Source: Christensenella sp. UBA3792
Lineage (GTDB): Bacteria; Bacillota; Clostridia; Christensenellales; CAG-138
DNA length: 15,042 nt
NCBI GenBank assembly: GCA_002369195.1
Contig: DFEW01000001.1
Coordinates: 1-15,042 of the forward strand
Direction of reading: 5' to 3'
Of this stretch, positions 5,837-12,120 are shown in pieces (the stretch's first letter is position 1; each line of letters opens with the position of its first letter). The notes below the pieces were generated by a model. It worked only from the letters and a program-made list of their open reading frames with translations, was not told where the DNA came from and did not search any database. The position numbers were made by a program, and so were the translations under genes.

Positions 5837-6532
5837 TCAGAACACGCGCCGTGCGAACACGAACGCTTCCTTCCAATAGTTTGAATTGCTCTTGGTCGTG
5901 ATCACCTTGCCCTCGCCCGAGGACGGATAGATCATCAACCCATCGCCGAGGTAGATCGTCACGCAGTTGACCGCGTCGTTGCCCGGCGTCCGATAGAAGC
6001 ACAGGTCGCCGACCTCCAGATCGTCCATCGATTCGACCATCTGCCAGTCGGTCATCTCCGAATAGCCCTTGCTCGTCTTGTGCCGCACCTTGACGCCTGC
6101 ACGGTTCAGACAGTAGTACACGAATCCGCCCGGGTCGAAGCCGGTCTCCTTTTCCGTGCCGCCGCGGTGATACGGCGCATCGAGCAGCGCAAGCGCCTCG
6201 TCGCAGAACGCCTCCGCCTTCGTGCGGTCCGGCTCGGGAGTCGGCGTCGGTTCCGCGGTGGGTTCGGGCGTCGGTTCCTCGGTGGGCTCCGGCGTCGGCG
6301 CCTCGGTCGGCGCTGCGGTCGGTTCGGGTGTAGGCGCCTCGGTGGGCGCGGGTGTGACTACGGTCTCGATGCTCGCCGTCTCGGCGGTCGGCGTCGGGGT
6401 CGCGCGTTCGATTTCTCCTACGATCTGTATCTTATCCTGCTCCGGATTGGAATTGATGATCTGCGGCGACGTGCAGCCGACCGCAAGAACGAGCGCCAAT
6501 CCGAGCGCAATGACGGTTTGTTTCCGGTTCAT
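5837..6532 (-). CDS. NlpC/P60-fold lipoprotein lacking the catalytic residues
   Basis: This 231-residue protein has a lipoprotein signal (lipobox AVGC, Cys20), a long Pro/Thr/Glu/Ala stalk at about 45-102 and a C-terminal NlpC/P60-like domain from 105. The domain keeps the frame of the family: GFDPGGFVYYCLNRAG, LEVGDLCFY and NCVTIYLGDGLMIY. However, the catalytic Cys of the FDCSGF motif is Pro134 (codon CCG), the first His (as in HVGIY) is Cys190, and the second His is Tyr202. Cell-wall endopeptidase activity is therefore not expected, and a binding or regulatory role is more likely. The ATG at 6532 is fixed by GGAGGT eight bases upstream and by the signal peptide; an earlier Met at 6661 lies inside the thiT terminator. 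It is first in the operon with the CAT-like and anchored proteins. Confidence 0.87.
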   Translation of the reverse strand: MNRKQTVIALGLALVLAVGCTSPQIINSNPEQDKIQIVGEIERATPTPTAETASIETVVTPAPTEAPTPEPTAAPTEAPTPEPTEEPTPEPTAEPTPTPEPDRTKAEAFCDEALALLDAPYHRGGTEKETGFDPGGFVYYCLNRAGVKVRHKTSKGYSEMTDWQMVESMDDLEVGDLCFYRTPGNDAVNCVTIYLGDGLMIYPSSGEGKVITTKSNSNYWKEAFVFARRVF

Positions 6533-6565
6533 GCAGGTACACCTCCGTTCCTGTAATGTACCATG

Positions 6566-6571
6566 ATTATA
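6566..6571 (-). promoter_or_regulatory. -10 box of the 6532-4445 operon
   Basis: TATAAT on the minus strand at 6571-6566 lies 33 bases before the ATG at 6532. The -35 is weak; the best candidate, TTTACG, lies about 20 bases upstream. An activator or alternative -35 may be needed. Confidence 0.5.
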
Positions 6572-6644
6572 AAAACAAGATGTCACCGAACCGTAAACGG
6601 AGTGTGAACAATTCGTGAGTTGTGCCCCAAAACACAAAAATGTC

Positions 6645-6672
6645 ACAAAAAAACGGGGCACAGATGCCCCGT
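6645..6672 (-). terminator. intrinsic terminator of thiT
   Basis: On the minus strand ACGGGGCA and TGCCCCGT form a perfect 8-pair stem with the loop TCTG, followed by a run of seven T. It begins 21 bases after the thiT stop codon. Confidence 0.9.
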
Positions 6673-6692
6673 AAAACCGCCTGGTTTGTCCG

Positions 6693-7244
6693 TCAGAACC
6701 GGTCGAGCAGCTCCACCGGCTTGATCAGAATCGCGCACACGATCACCGCGATGATCGTGTTCGGCAGCATGTACGCGCCGTTGTAAACGATCGAGAACAG
6801 GATCGCGCCGGGCGTCGCCACGGACAGGCCGAAAAAGTCCGCCGTCGGTTCGGCATACTCGGCATAGATCGTCACGCCGCTGGCAAAGTGCACGACAAAG
6901 CGCGCGATGCAGCCGATCAGCGCGGCAAGGGGCAGCATGCCCTTCTTCTTGCGAAGCAGTCCCGCAAAGCCGACGAACGCGTACGCGACCGAGTAGTCGA
7001 GCAGCATGCTCTCCCAGTTGACCGCCGTGCCGCCCGCCAGGAAGAACTTGAGCGTGCCGAACGCGAGACCGGCGAGCAGTCCCTGCCATACGCCCCAGCG
7101 GTACGCGTAAACGATCAGCGGAACCATGACGAAGTCGATCGAGCCGCCGAGCGCCGCGACCGGGATTTTCAGATAGCTGAGGGCGAGCGCAAGCGCGATG
7201 GCGATGCCGCCTTCCGCCAACATACGGGTAGAATTCTTTTTCAT
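6693..7244 (-). CDS. thiT: ThiT, thiamine-specific S component of an ECF transporter
   Basis: This 183-residue hydrophobic protein has about six membrane segments, the size of ThiT (YuaJ). Family-like segments are visible: GSIDFVMVPLIVYAYRWG, FLAGG..WESMLLDYSVAYAFVGFAG, GCIARFVVHFASGVTIYAEY and a C-terminal YNGAYMLPNTIIA. ThiT binds thiamine with high affinity and works with the shared ECF energising module (EcfA, EcfA', EcfT), which is not encoded here. The assignment is reinforced by the TPP riboswitch directly upstream. The start is set by AGGAGG eight bases before the ATG. It is a single-gene unit between its own promoter at 7386-7414 and the terminator at 6645-6672. Confidence 0.95.
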   Translation of the reverse strand: MKKNSTRMLAEGGIAIALALALSYLKIPVAALGGSIDFVMVPLIVYAYRWGVWQGLLAGLAFGTLKFFLAGGTAVNWESMLLDYSVAYAFVGFAGLLRKKKGMLPLAALIGCIARFVVHFASGVTIYAEYAEPTADFFGLSVATPGAILFSIVYNGAYMLPNTIIAVIVCAILIKPVELLDRF

Positions 7245-7260
7245 GTGTTTTCCTCCTTAC

Positions 7261-7288
7261 AAAAAATGCCGCCCCGCCGGGACAGCAT
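7261..7288 (-). terminator. thiT: regulatory terminator of the TPP riboswitch
   Basis: On the minus strand ATGCTGTCCC (7288-7279) pairs with GGGGCGGCAT (7275-7266) over ten pairs, two of them G-T, with the loop GGC and a run of T ending at 7261. It lies after the aptamer and just before the ribosome site, as expected for an expression platform that stops transcription when thiamine pyrophosphate is bound. Confidence 0.85.
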
Positions 7289-7304
7289 CCAAAGAGCTTA
7301 TGAA

Positions 7305-7376
7305 TACGCTTCCTACGATGGCATGACCCAACAGGTTCCAAGGGTGCTTCTCAGCCGAAGTGTTCGGCGCCCCTGC
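7305..7376 (-). promoter_or_regulatory. TPP (THI-box) riboswitch aptamer
   Basis: Read on the minus strand, the conserved THI elements occur in the right order: GGGGCGCC at the 5' side, CTGAGA (7354-7349), ACCCTT (7345-7340), GAACCTG (7338-7332), a bulged GGGTCATGCC arm and the closing CGTAGGAAGCG. The sequence between GAACCTG and the 3' closing stem is compact, as in bacterial examples. Binding of thiamine pyrophosphate should favour the terminator at 7261-7288 and shut off thiT. Confidence 0.95.
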
Positions 7377-7385
7377 GTCGCGTTT

Positions 7386-7414
7386 ATTGTAGCAAAAGAC
7401 GCGCCGTTCGTCAA
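7386..7414 (-). promoter_or_regulatory. promoter of the thiT riboswitch transcript
   Basis: TTGACG (7414-7409) and TACAAT (7391-7386) on the minus strand are separated by 17 bases. Transcription should start near 7379, a few bases before the aptamer. Confidence 0.85.
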
Positions 7415-7480
7415 GCGGCAAGTTTTTTTGCGTGCTGCAACGCCCCCGCGGTGCGTGTCAGCCCCCTCATCGGCGCCTGC

Positions 7481-7506
7481 GGAGCTTCTCCTCAAGGAGG
7501 AGCTCC
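7481..7506. repeat. 26-base palindromic hairpin
   Basis: GGAGCTTCTCCT and AGGAGGAGCTCC form a nearly perfect stem (one T-G pair) around CA. It has no T tract on either side, so it is not a classical terminator. It lies between the signal-peptidase terminator and the thiT promoter, in about 120 bases with no other assigned element, and may be a dispersed intergenic repeat. Confidence 0.5.
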
Positions 7507-7540
7507 GAAATGCGCGTGCCGAATGCCTTGCGCCAAAACC

Positions 7541-7565
7541 AAAAAAGTTCTCCCTTTCGGAGAAC
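7541..7565 (-). terminator. intrinsic terminator of the signal-peptidase operon
   Basis: On the minus strand GTTCTCC (7565-7559) and GGAGAAC (7553-7547) form a 7-pair stem with the loop GAAAG, followed by six T. It begins 15 bases after the stop codon at 7580 and closes the four-gene unit that starts at 9829. Confidence 0.9.
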
Positions 7566-7579
7566 CGTTCGGACCGCTG

Positions 7580-8125
7580 TTACGGATCGCGGGTGAAGAT
7601 CGTGAAACTGCGCAGGCGCACGCGCACGACGCCGAGGATCGATTCGACGTCAAGGCAGCCGATGCCGCGGTTGCGGCTGTCCTCGCCGTAGTTGCGGTCG
7701 TCCGAGAGCACGAACACCGTTCCCTCCGGCACCCGCGTGCGGGAGATGTCGAGCGGCGCGGACGGCGCATAGCGGTGCTCGTCGAGCCCGTACCGCCCGT
7801 CGATGATCAGGATGCCGTCCTTCGCCTCGACCGTCTCGCCCGAAAGCGCGACGATGCGCTTGATGAGCAGGTTCCCTTCGCCGTCGCGGAACGCGACCAT
7901 ATCGCCGCGCTGCAGCTCGCTGAAATGCTTATCCAGCCGGTCGTAAAAGACGGTATCGCCCTTTTCGAGCGTCGGCGACATCGACTCGTCCGCGACGTAC
8001 ACGGGCGAGAACCAGCCGAACAGGAGCAGCAGCACGAGTGCAAGACCGATCGCCCCCGCGAAGATCCAGCGGAGGATGTTTTGCGTCTGATGTTCCTTTT
8101 GAAAACGAACCGAGCGGGTTTCCAT
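7580..8125 (-). CDS. signal peptidase I, second copy
   Basis: This 181-residue membrane-bound serine protease of family S26 would remove signal peptides from exported proteins. It has one N-terminal membrane segment (about 18-38), the catalytic Ser48 in ESMSPTL and Lys89 in LIKRIVALSG. The conserved GDNRxxSxDSR box reads SDDRNYGEDSRNRG: the Gly-Asp-Asn-Arg core is altered to Ser-Asp-Asp-Arg and the internal Ser to Gly, while the two catalytic residues remain. It starts six bases after the stop of the first signal peptidase with no clear ribosome site, so it is probably coupled to it. It may prefer a different set of precursors. Confidence 0.93.
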   Translation of the reverse strand: METRSVRFQKEHQTQNILRWIFAGAIGLALVLLLLFGWFSPVYVADESMSPTLEKGDTVFYDRLDKHFSELQRGDMVAFRDGEGNLLIKRIVALSGETVEAKDGILIIDGRYGLDEHRYAPSAPLDISRTRVPEGTVFVLSDDRNYGEDSRNRGIGCLDVESILGVVRVRLRSFTIFTRDP

Positions 8126-8131
8126 AGGCGG

Positions 8132-8740
8132 TTACGGCACGCGCACGCGGTCGAACGGATAGATCACGCTGCGCACCTTGCCGAGCACGCGGCAGAGCGG
8201 GATCGGTCCGACGGCGGAATTGCGCGAATCGATGCTGACGGCGCGGTTGTCGCCGAGCACGAACACGCAGCCCTCCGGCACGACCTGCCGTTCGAGCGTC
8301 TGATAGCCGATGCGGTTCTCGTTGACGTACGGTTCGGATAGCGGCTTGCCGTTGACGTAGACGCGGCCGCCGATCGATTCGATCGTATCGCCGCCGACCG
8401 CCGTGACGCGCTTGACGCGCGAGTTGTACGACTTGCCGGTCTGCGTGTAGTATTCTTCCGGATAATAGCAGATCACGATGTCGCCGACCTCGGGCGGGTC
8501 CTTGATATAGGCGAGCCGGTCGACGAACATGATCTCGTTCTCCCCGAGCGTGTCGAGCATCGACGCGCCGTCCACGCGCACCGGATCGACCGCCACGGCG
8601 CGGATCGAGAACACGATCAGCATGACGAGCAGCAGGTGCATCATGAAATCGAACACGCGCCACGGCATGCCGCCTTCCATGCTTTCGTTTCGTTTTTCCG
8701 CCTGCCGTCTCAGCTTGGCGATCGGTTGAATGATGTTCAT
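8132..8740 (-). CDS. lepB: signal peptidase I, first copy
   Basis: This 202-residue S26 protease has one membrane segment (about 30-50), the catalytic Ser60 in GASMLDTLG, Lys110 in RVKRVTAVGGD and the conserved GDNRAVSIDSRNSAVG box (163-178), all intact. Ser-Leu is unusual after the nucleophile, since SMxPTL is common and this reads SMLDTL. The ATG overlaps the TGA of the DUF951 gene (ATGA), so translation is probably coupled. It is the more canonical of the two tandem copies and likely the general signal peptidase for the lipid-free exported proteins in this neighbourhood. Confidence 0.95.
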   Translation of the reverse strand: MNIIQPIAKLRRQAEKRNESMEGGMPWRVFDFMMHLLLVMLIVFSIRAVAVDPVRVDGASMLDTLGENEIMFVDRLAYIKDPPEVGDIVICYYPEEYYTQTGKSYNSRVKRVTAVGGDTIESIGGRVYVNGKPLSEPYVNENRIGYQTLERQVVPEGCVFVLGDNRAVSIDSRNSAVGPIPLCRVLGKVRSVIYPFDRVRVP

Positions 8741-8934
8741 GCTTCGGTCTCTTTCGTCAGAATTTGTTTAGCGGATTTCATAAAGTCGAGCCGGTCGAGC
8801 ATCACGACGCGCCCGCAGCCGAGACAGCGGATCTTGACGTCCGCGCCGACGCGGGTGATCGTCCACGTATCCGCGCCGCACGCATGCGGCTTTTTCATGC
8901 GGACCGTGTCGCCTAAATGGAATTGCCCGATCAT
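8737..8934 (-). CDS. DUF951 small cysteine-containing protein
   Basis: This 65-residue protein matches the short DUF951 family common in Firmicutes: it starts FHLGDTVRMKKPHACG, then DTWTITRVGADVKIRCLGCGRVVMLDR. Cys19 (in HACG), Cys37 and Cys40 (CLGC) could bind a metal, and the rest is strand-rich, which would suit a small nucleic-acid- or protein-binding fold. The function is not established for the family. It lies one base after the hydrolase stop, with AAGGAA before its ATG, and overlaps lepB by four bases, so it belongs to the same transcript. Confidence 0.9.
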   Translation of the reverse strand: MIGQFHLGDTVRMKKPHACGADTWTITRVGADVKIRCLGCGRVVMLDRLDFMKSAKQILTKETEA

Positions 8935-8935
8935 A

Positions 8936-9829
8936 TTACGTTCCTTCCGGTTCGCCGGCGTAGCGGATGTAGCGGTCGGCCGCCTCAGCGATCTGTCCCG
9001 CCTTTTCCTCGTGCATCCAATGTCCGGTGTTGCGAATGCTGTGGTAGACGCTCATCGGAAGCTGCTCGCGCAGTTCGAACAGCCGGTCCATCGGCTGCAG
9101 CTTGTCCGAATCGCCCCAGATGATGAAAAACTCGCGCTCCCTTTGCCGGATCTGCTCGATCGCGTAGTCCTCGTCGAAGTTGCGGATCGCGTACATGATC
9201 GCCTGCCGCGCCGCGAAGCTGTCGCATGTCTTGTAGTACTGCGTCACGACGTCGCCGGTGCAGACCGTGCCGTCGTAGTAGAACAGCGGCAGATACGCCT
9301 CGAAGTCCTTGCGGCTGTACAGCTCGCGCCACAGAAAGCCGAGCGGACGCTCCAGACGCCGGATCTTCTTGGGCATCTTTTCGGTGATGCCGCCGGGCGT
9401 TAAGGCGATGATCTTCATGAACCGGTCGGGGTACTTGGCCGCCGCGAGCATCAGGTAGAGCGCGCCCATCGTCACGCCGAGCGCATGCGCCCGCTTGAGT
9501 TCGAGCGCGTCGAGGCATTTTACGAGGATGTCCGCCATCTCGTCCATCGAGAAGTTCAGCGAATACGGATGGTCCGAATACCCGAACCCCGGCAGGTCGA
9601 TCGCGATCACGCAGTAGTTTTCCGCGAGGATCGGCATCAGCTTGCGCCAGGTGTAGATCGACTGCCCGACCGAATGCACCAAAAGAAGCGGCTCGCCTCT
9701 GCCCATCGTCAGATAGTGCACGCGGCACGGCTCGGGCTTCTGGTTCGCGCCCGAAAAGCCCGGCAGCTCGATGGTGAAGAAGTCGCCGATCAGGTCGGAG
9801 TTGACGATCGGTTTGTTTTTCTGTTTCAT
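8936..9829 (-). CDS. alpha/beta-hydrolase-fold protein with Thr at the nucleophile position
   Basis: This 297-residue cytoplasmic protein fits the alpha/beta hydrolase family: LLLVHSVGQS (oxyanion loop, 48-57), IDLPGFGYSDHP (77-88), nucleophile elbow LGVTMGA (117-123), WGDSDKLQP with Asp242, and TGHWMHEE with His270. The usual GxSxG nucleophile Ser is Thr120 (codon ACG), so normal esterase or lipase activity is doubtful, although Asp and His remain. The closest recognisable style is the haloalkane dehalogenase/epoxide hydrolase/meta-cleavage hydrolase group; the substrate is unknown. The start at 9829 is chosen for GAGGTG about six bases upstream and the -10 box beyond it; an upstream Met at 10003 would run back through the promoter. 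It is first in the operon with DUF951 and two signal peptidases. Confidence 0.9.
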   Translation of the reverse strand: MKQKNKPIVNSDLIGDFFTIELPGFSGANQKPEPCRVHYLTMGRGEPLLLVHSVGQSIYTWRKLMPILAENYCVIAIDLPGFGYSDHPYSLNFSMDEMADILVKCLDALELKRAHALGVTMGALYLMLAAAKYPDRFMKIIALTPGGITEKMPKKIRRLERPLGFLWRELYSRKDFEAYLPLFYYDGTVCTGDVVTQYYKTCDSFAARQAIMYAIRNFDEDYAIEQIRQREREFFIIWGDSDKLQPMDRLFELREQLPMSVYHSIRNTGHWMHEEKAGQIAEAADRYIRYAGEPEGT

Positions 9830-9853
9830 AAAAGCACCTCGTATATCATTTTG

Positions 9854-9882
9854 ATTATAGCGCGGCGCACCGGCGGATGCAA
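9854..9882 (-). promoter_or_regulatory. promoter of the hydrolase-DUF951-lepB operon
   Basis: TTGCAT (9882-9877) and TATAAT (9859-9854) on the minus strand are separated by exactly 17 bases. The ATG at 9829 follows 24 bases after the -10, with a GAGGTG ribosome site between. Confidence 0.85.
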
Positions 9883-9918
9883 GAAAAGGGCAAAAACTTT
9901 TCTTTTCGTACATATTTC

Positions 9919-9951
9919 TGTGACAAATCCGCGCCTTCTTTCTGTTATCAT
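9919..9951 (+). promoter_or_regulatory. possible promoter of the sigma-factor operon
   Basis: An extended -10 (TG-T-TATCAT, 9943-9951) is preceded by GTGACA at 9920-9925, but the spacing is about 20 bases. The leader to the TTG at 10057 would be about 100 bases and contains the overlapping palindromes GAACATGTTC (10018-10027) and GTTCGAAC (10024-10031), which could be an operator. The sigma factor may also use its own promoter in this leader, which I could not identify. Confidence 0.35.
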
Positions 9952-10056
9952 GTGTACGAACGCAAAATTTTTTGCAGCGGCCGTCACTTTTTTCAAAGTT
10001 CATACGCTTTCTTTAGTGAACATGTTCGAACACAGCGAAAAAAGGAGGTTTTTGTT

Positions 10057-10599
10057 TTGAAGCATTGGATCACCCGATTGCGAAACGACCCGGAACGCGC
10101 CGTTCATGCGCTGATGGACGCGCACGGCGGACTGGTCTATTATACCGTTCGCCGGGTCCTCGCCGGATATCCGGAGGACGATATCGAGGAATGCGTGTCC
10201 GACACGTTCTTCTACGTGTACCGCAATCGGGACCGTCTCGACCTCGAGGACGATGCGATCAAGGCCTATCTCGGCAAAACGGCGCTGCACCGCGCGATCG
10301 ATCACAAGAGAAAGGTCGCGCGCATCCCGACGCCGACCGAGGACGCCCTGTTTGACGCGGACGCTTCGGCGCAAAGCGCGGAAGAGCTTGCGGTTTCGGA
10401 ACTGACGCGCGGCGAGCTGATCGAATCGATCCTGGCGCTCGGCGATCCGGACGCGACGATCCTGATCGCAAAGTATTTTATCGGCATGAAGGGCAAGGAG
10501 ATCGCCGCATTGCTGCACATGAAGGAAAACACCGTCGTCTCCCGCGCTTCGCGGGCGCTGAAACAACTGCGCAATACCCTGAAAGGAGCAGAATCATGA
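10057..10599 (+). CDS. ECF-like RNA polymerase sigma factor
   Basis: This 180-residue protein has sigma region 2 at about residues 18-85 (VYYTVRRVLAGYPEDDIEECVSD, then FFYVYRNRDRL and a Lys/Arg-rich end) and region 4 at about 115-175, with a helix-turn-helix reading GMKGKEIAALLHMKENTV. There is no region 1 or 3, so it is an alternative, extracytoplasmic-function type. The start is a TTG at 10057: AGGAGG at 10043-10048 lies eight bases before it, no in-frame ATG is near, and the protein begins where family members usually do. Its stop overlaps the ATG of the next gene (ATGA), the classical layout of a sigma with its cognate anti-sigma. It would direct polymerase to a small regulon, likely envelope-related. 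Confidence 0.92.
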   Translation: MKHWITRLRNDPERAVHALMDAHGGLVYYTVRRVLAGYPEDDIEECVSDTFFYVYRNRDRLDLEDDAIKAYLGKTALHRAIDHKRKVARIPTPTEDALFDADASAQSAEELAVSELTRGELIESILALGDPDATILIAKYFIGMKGKEIAALLHMKENTVVSRASRALKQLRNTLKGAES

Positions 10600-12107
10600 C
10601 AAACGATTTATCCAAGGTCCTGTCGAATGCGACCGATGCGGAGGCATCCGCATTGATGGACCGCTTCGATCCCGAAGCGCATCTCGATGAAGATACAAAA
10701 GCCCGCCTGCACGCGCGGATTTCGCAAAGCATCCGGGAGACCAAAGCAAGCGCAAAGCGCAAACTGCGCTTCCCGTGGAAAGCGGTGCTTGGCATCGCAG
10801 CGGCGTGCGCCGCCGTGTACCTGACGCTCGGCTTTACCGTGCCCGGCGTTGCCGACACGCTGTATCGTGTGTTCCATCCCGACTATCGAACCGAAGCGTA
10901 CTTCTCCACCCCGCCCGAGCAGCGGCAGGATCCGGTAAAGGACCTCGAAGCGGCGGTCGGCGATTTTCACGCACAGGACGTGGAAAGCAAGGTCGAGCTG
11001 CTCGGCGAATACACGATGCTCACGCGCTACGACGCCGAATACAACGACATGGCGAACAGCACGCCGACGCTGCGCGAAACCTACGGATTTTCGCCGTACC
11101 GGCAGGCGGATTACGTATACCTGCGCGACATGCGCGCCTCCGTGCGCGAGCTGTACTACGACGGAGAACGTCTGTTCGTCACCGCGTTCGTCGCGACGGA
11201 ACACCCCGAATGGCTTCTCGCGGATGACGAAGCGACCCCGCCGAATCTGGAGCTTGCCGTCTTCGATTTTCAGCTGACGGTCAACGGCGAAGCGTTCCCG
11301 ATACAGTGGAACGTCTCCTCCGGCGGCGGCAGCGGCATCACCGTGCACGACGGCGAAAAGGGGCTGTGGGTCTCGACCGAGATCGATCTGACGGAGCCCC
11401 TGCCGGACGGCCGCTGCGAACTTTTGATGCTCTACTACGTCTACGACTGCGACGTCGACGACATGGGCGCGATCGGCAACGTCGGACGTCTGATCCACCG
11501 CATCTCGTTCGTATCCGACGCCGGCAACCGCCGCGCGGACGCGTGCACGGAAGCGACGTTTTGCGGGTCTGCCCCGATGACGTTCACCTTCGTCGATCCG
11601 GTCACGCTCGAGGAGAAAACCATCGAGAACCGCACCGTCAGCTTCGACGGTCTCAAAATGCGCTTTACCGCGCAGTATCTGGCGAGCGGGCTGAAGATCA
11701 CCGCACAGCTCGTTGCCGTCCCGCAGGACTGGACGGAGGCGGAGAAGGAAGCGTTCCTGTACGGCTTTTTCGAGCCGCTGACGTTTGAGGCGCAAAGCGG
11801 CGAAGATCGCATCGTCGTGAAGAACTATGAGATCTCGCGCAAGGACGGCAACTGGACGTTCGAGCTGCCGGTTTTCCCGTCCGAATACGAAACGGTCGGC
11901 GCGATCACGCTGATCCCGCGGATCCGGTATCTTTCGGAATTCGACGTCTATGTGCAGGACAGCGAAACGGAAGGACATTACGAGCACGTCGTGCTGAAGC
12001 CCGACACCGGCGCGATCCCGCGCGCGGAGCATTTCGGTCAAAGCACGGTCCTCGAAACCCCGCTTTCCGAAGTACGCATTGAGATCCCGCTTCCGAAGGG
12101 CGAATAA
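10596..12107 (+). CDS. membrane-anchored putative anti-sigma factor
   Basis: This 503-residue protein has a cytoplasmic N-terminus of about 60 residues (acidic then basic, SAKRKLRFPW), a single membrane segment at about 62-83 and a large extracellular part of about 415 residues rich in beta-like segments, Asp and Thr. This is the layout of clostridial anti-sigma factors that hold an ECF sigma factor at the membrane. I see no HxxxCxxC zinc motif, so it would be a non-zinc type; a DUF4179-like ectodomain is possible from memory only. The four-base ATGA overlap with the sigma gene supports partnership. The role is inferred from gene order and topology rather than from a recognised binding motif. 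Confidence 0.8.
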   Translation: MTNDLSKVLSNATDAEASALMDRFDPEAHLDEDTKARLHARISQSIRETKASAKRKLRFPWKAVLGIAAACAAVYLTLGFTVPGVADTLYRVFHPDYRTEAYFSTPPEQRQDPVKDLEAAVGDFHAQDVESKVELLGEYTMLTRYDAEYNDMANSTPTLRETYGFSPYRQADYVYLRDMRASVRELYYDGERLFVTAFVATEHPEWLLADDEATPPNLELAVFDFQLTVNGEAFPIQWNVSSGGGSGITVHDGEKGLWVSTEIDLTEPLPDGRCELLMLYYVYDCDVDDMGAIGNVGRLIHRISFVSDAGNRRADACTEATFCGSAPMTFTFVDPVTLEEKTIENRTVSFDGLKMRFTAQYLASGLKITAQLVAVPQDWTEAEKEAFLYGFFEPLTFEAQSGEDRIVVKNYEISRKDGNWTFELPVFPSEYETVGAITLIPRIRYLSEFDVYVQDSETEGHYEHVVLKPDTGAIPRAEHFGQSTVLETPLSEVRIEIPLPKGE

Positions 12108-12120
12108 GAAGGAACGCACG

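Noticed and set aside
6222..6350. CRISPR-like repeats
   Set aside because: They are codons for the Pro-Thr-Glu stalk of the NlpC-like lipoprotein.
10018..10031. Second LexA/SOS box before the sigma gene
   Set aside because: The GAAC and GTTC half sites are two bases apart instead of four, so it does not fit the consensus.
10608..12119. 503-codon minus-strand frame opposite the anti-sigma gene
   Set aside because: It has the same extent as the sense gene in a mirrored frame, low-complexity composition and no ribosome site; the sense gene overlaps its sigma partner properly.
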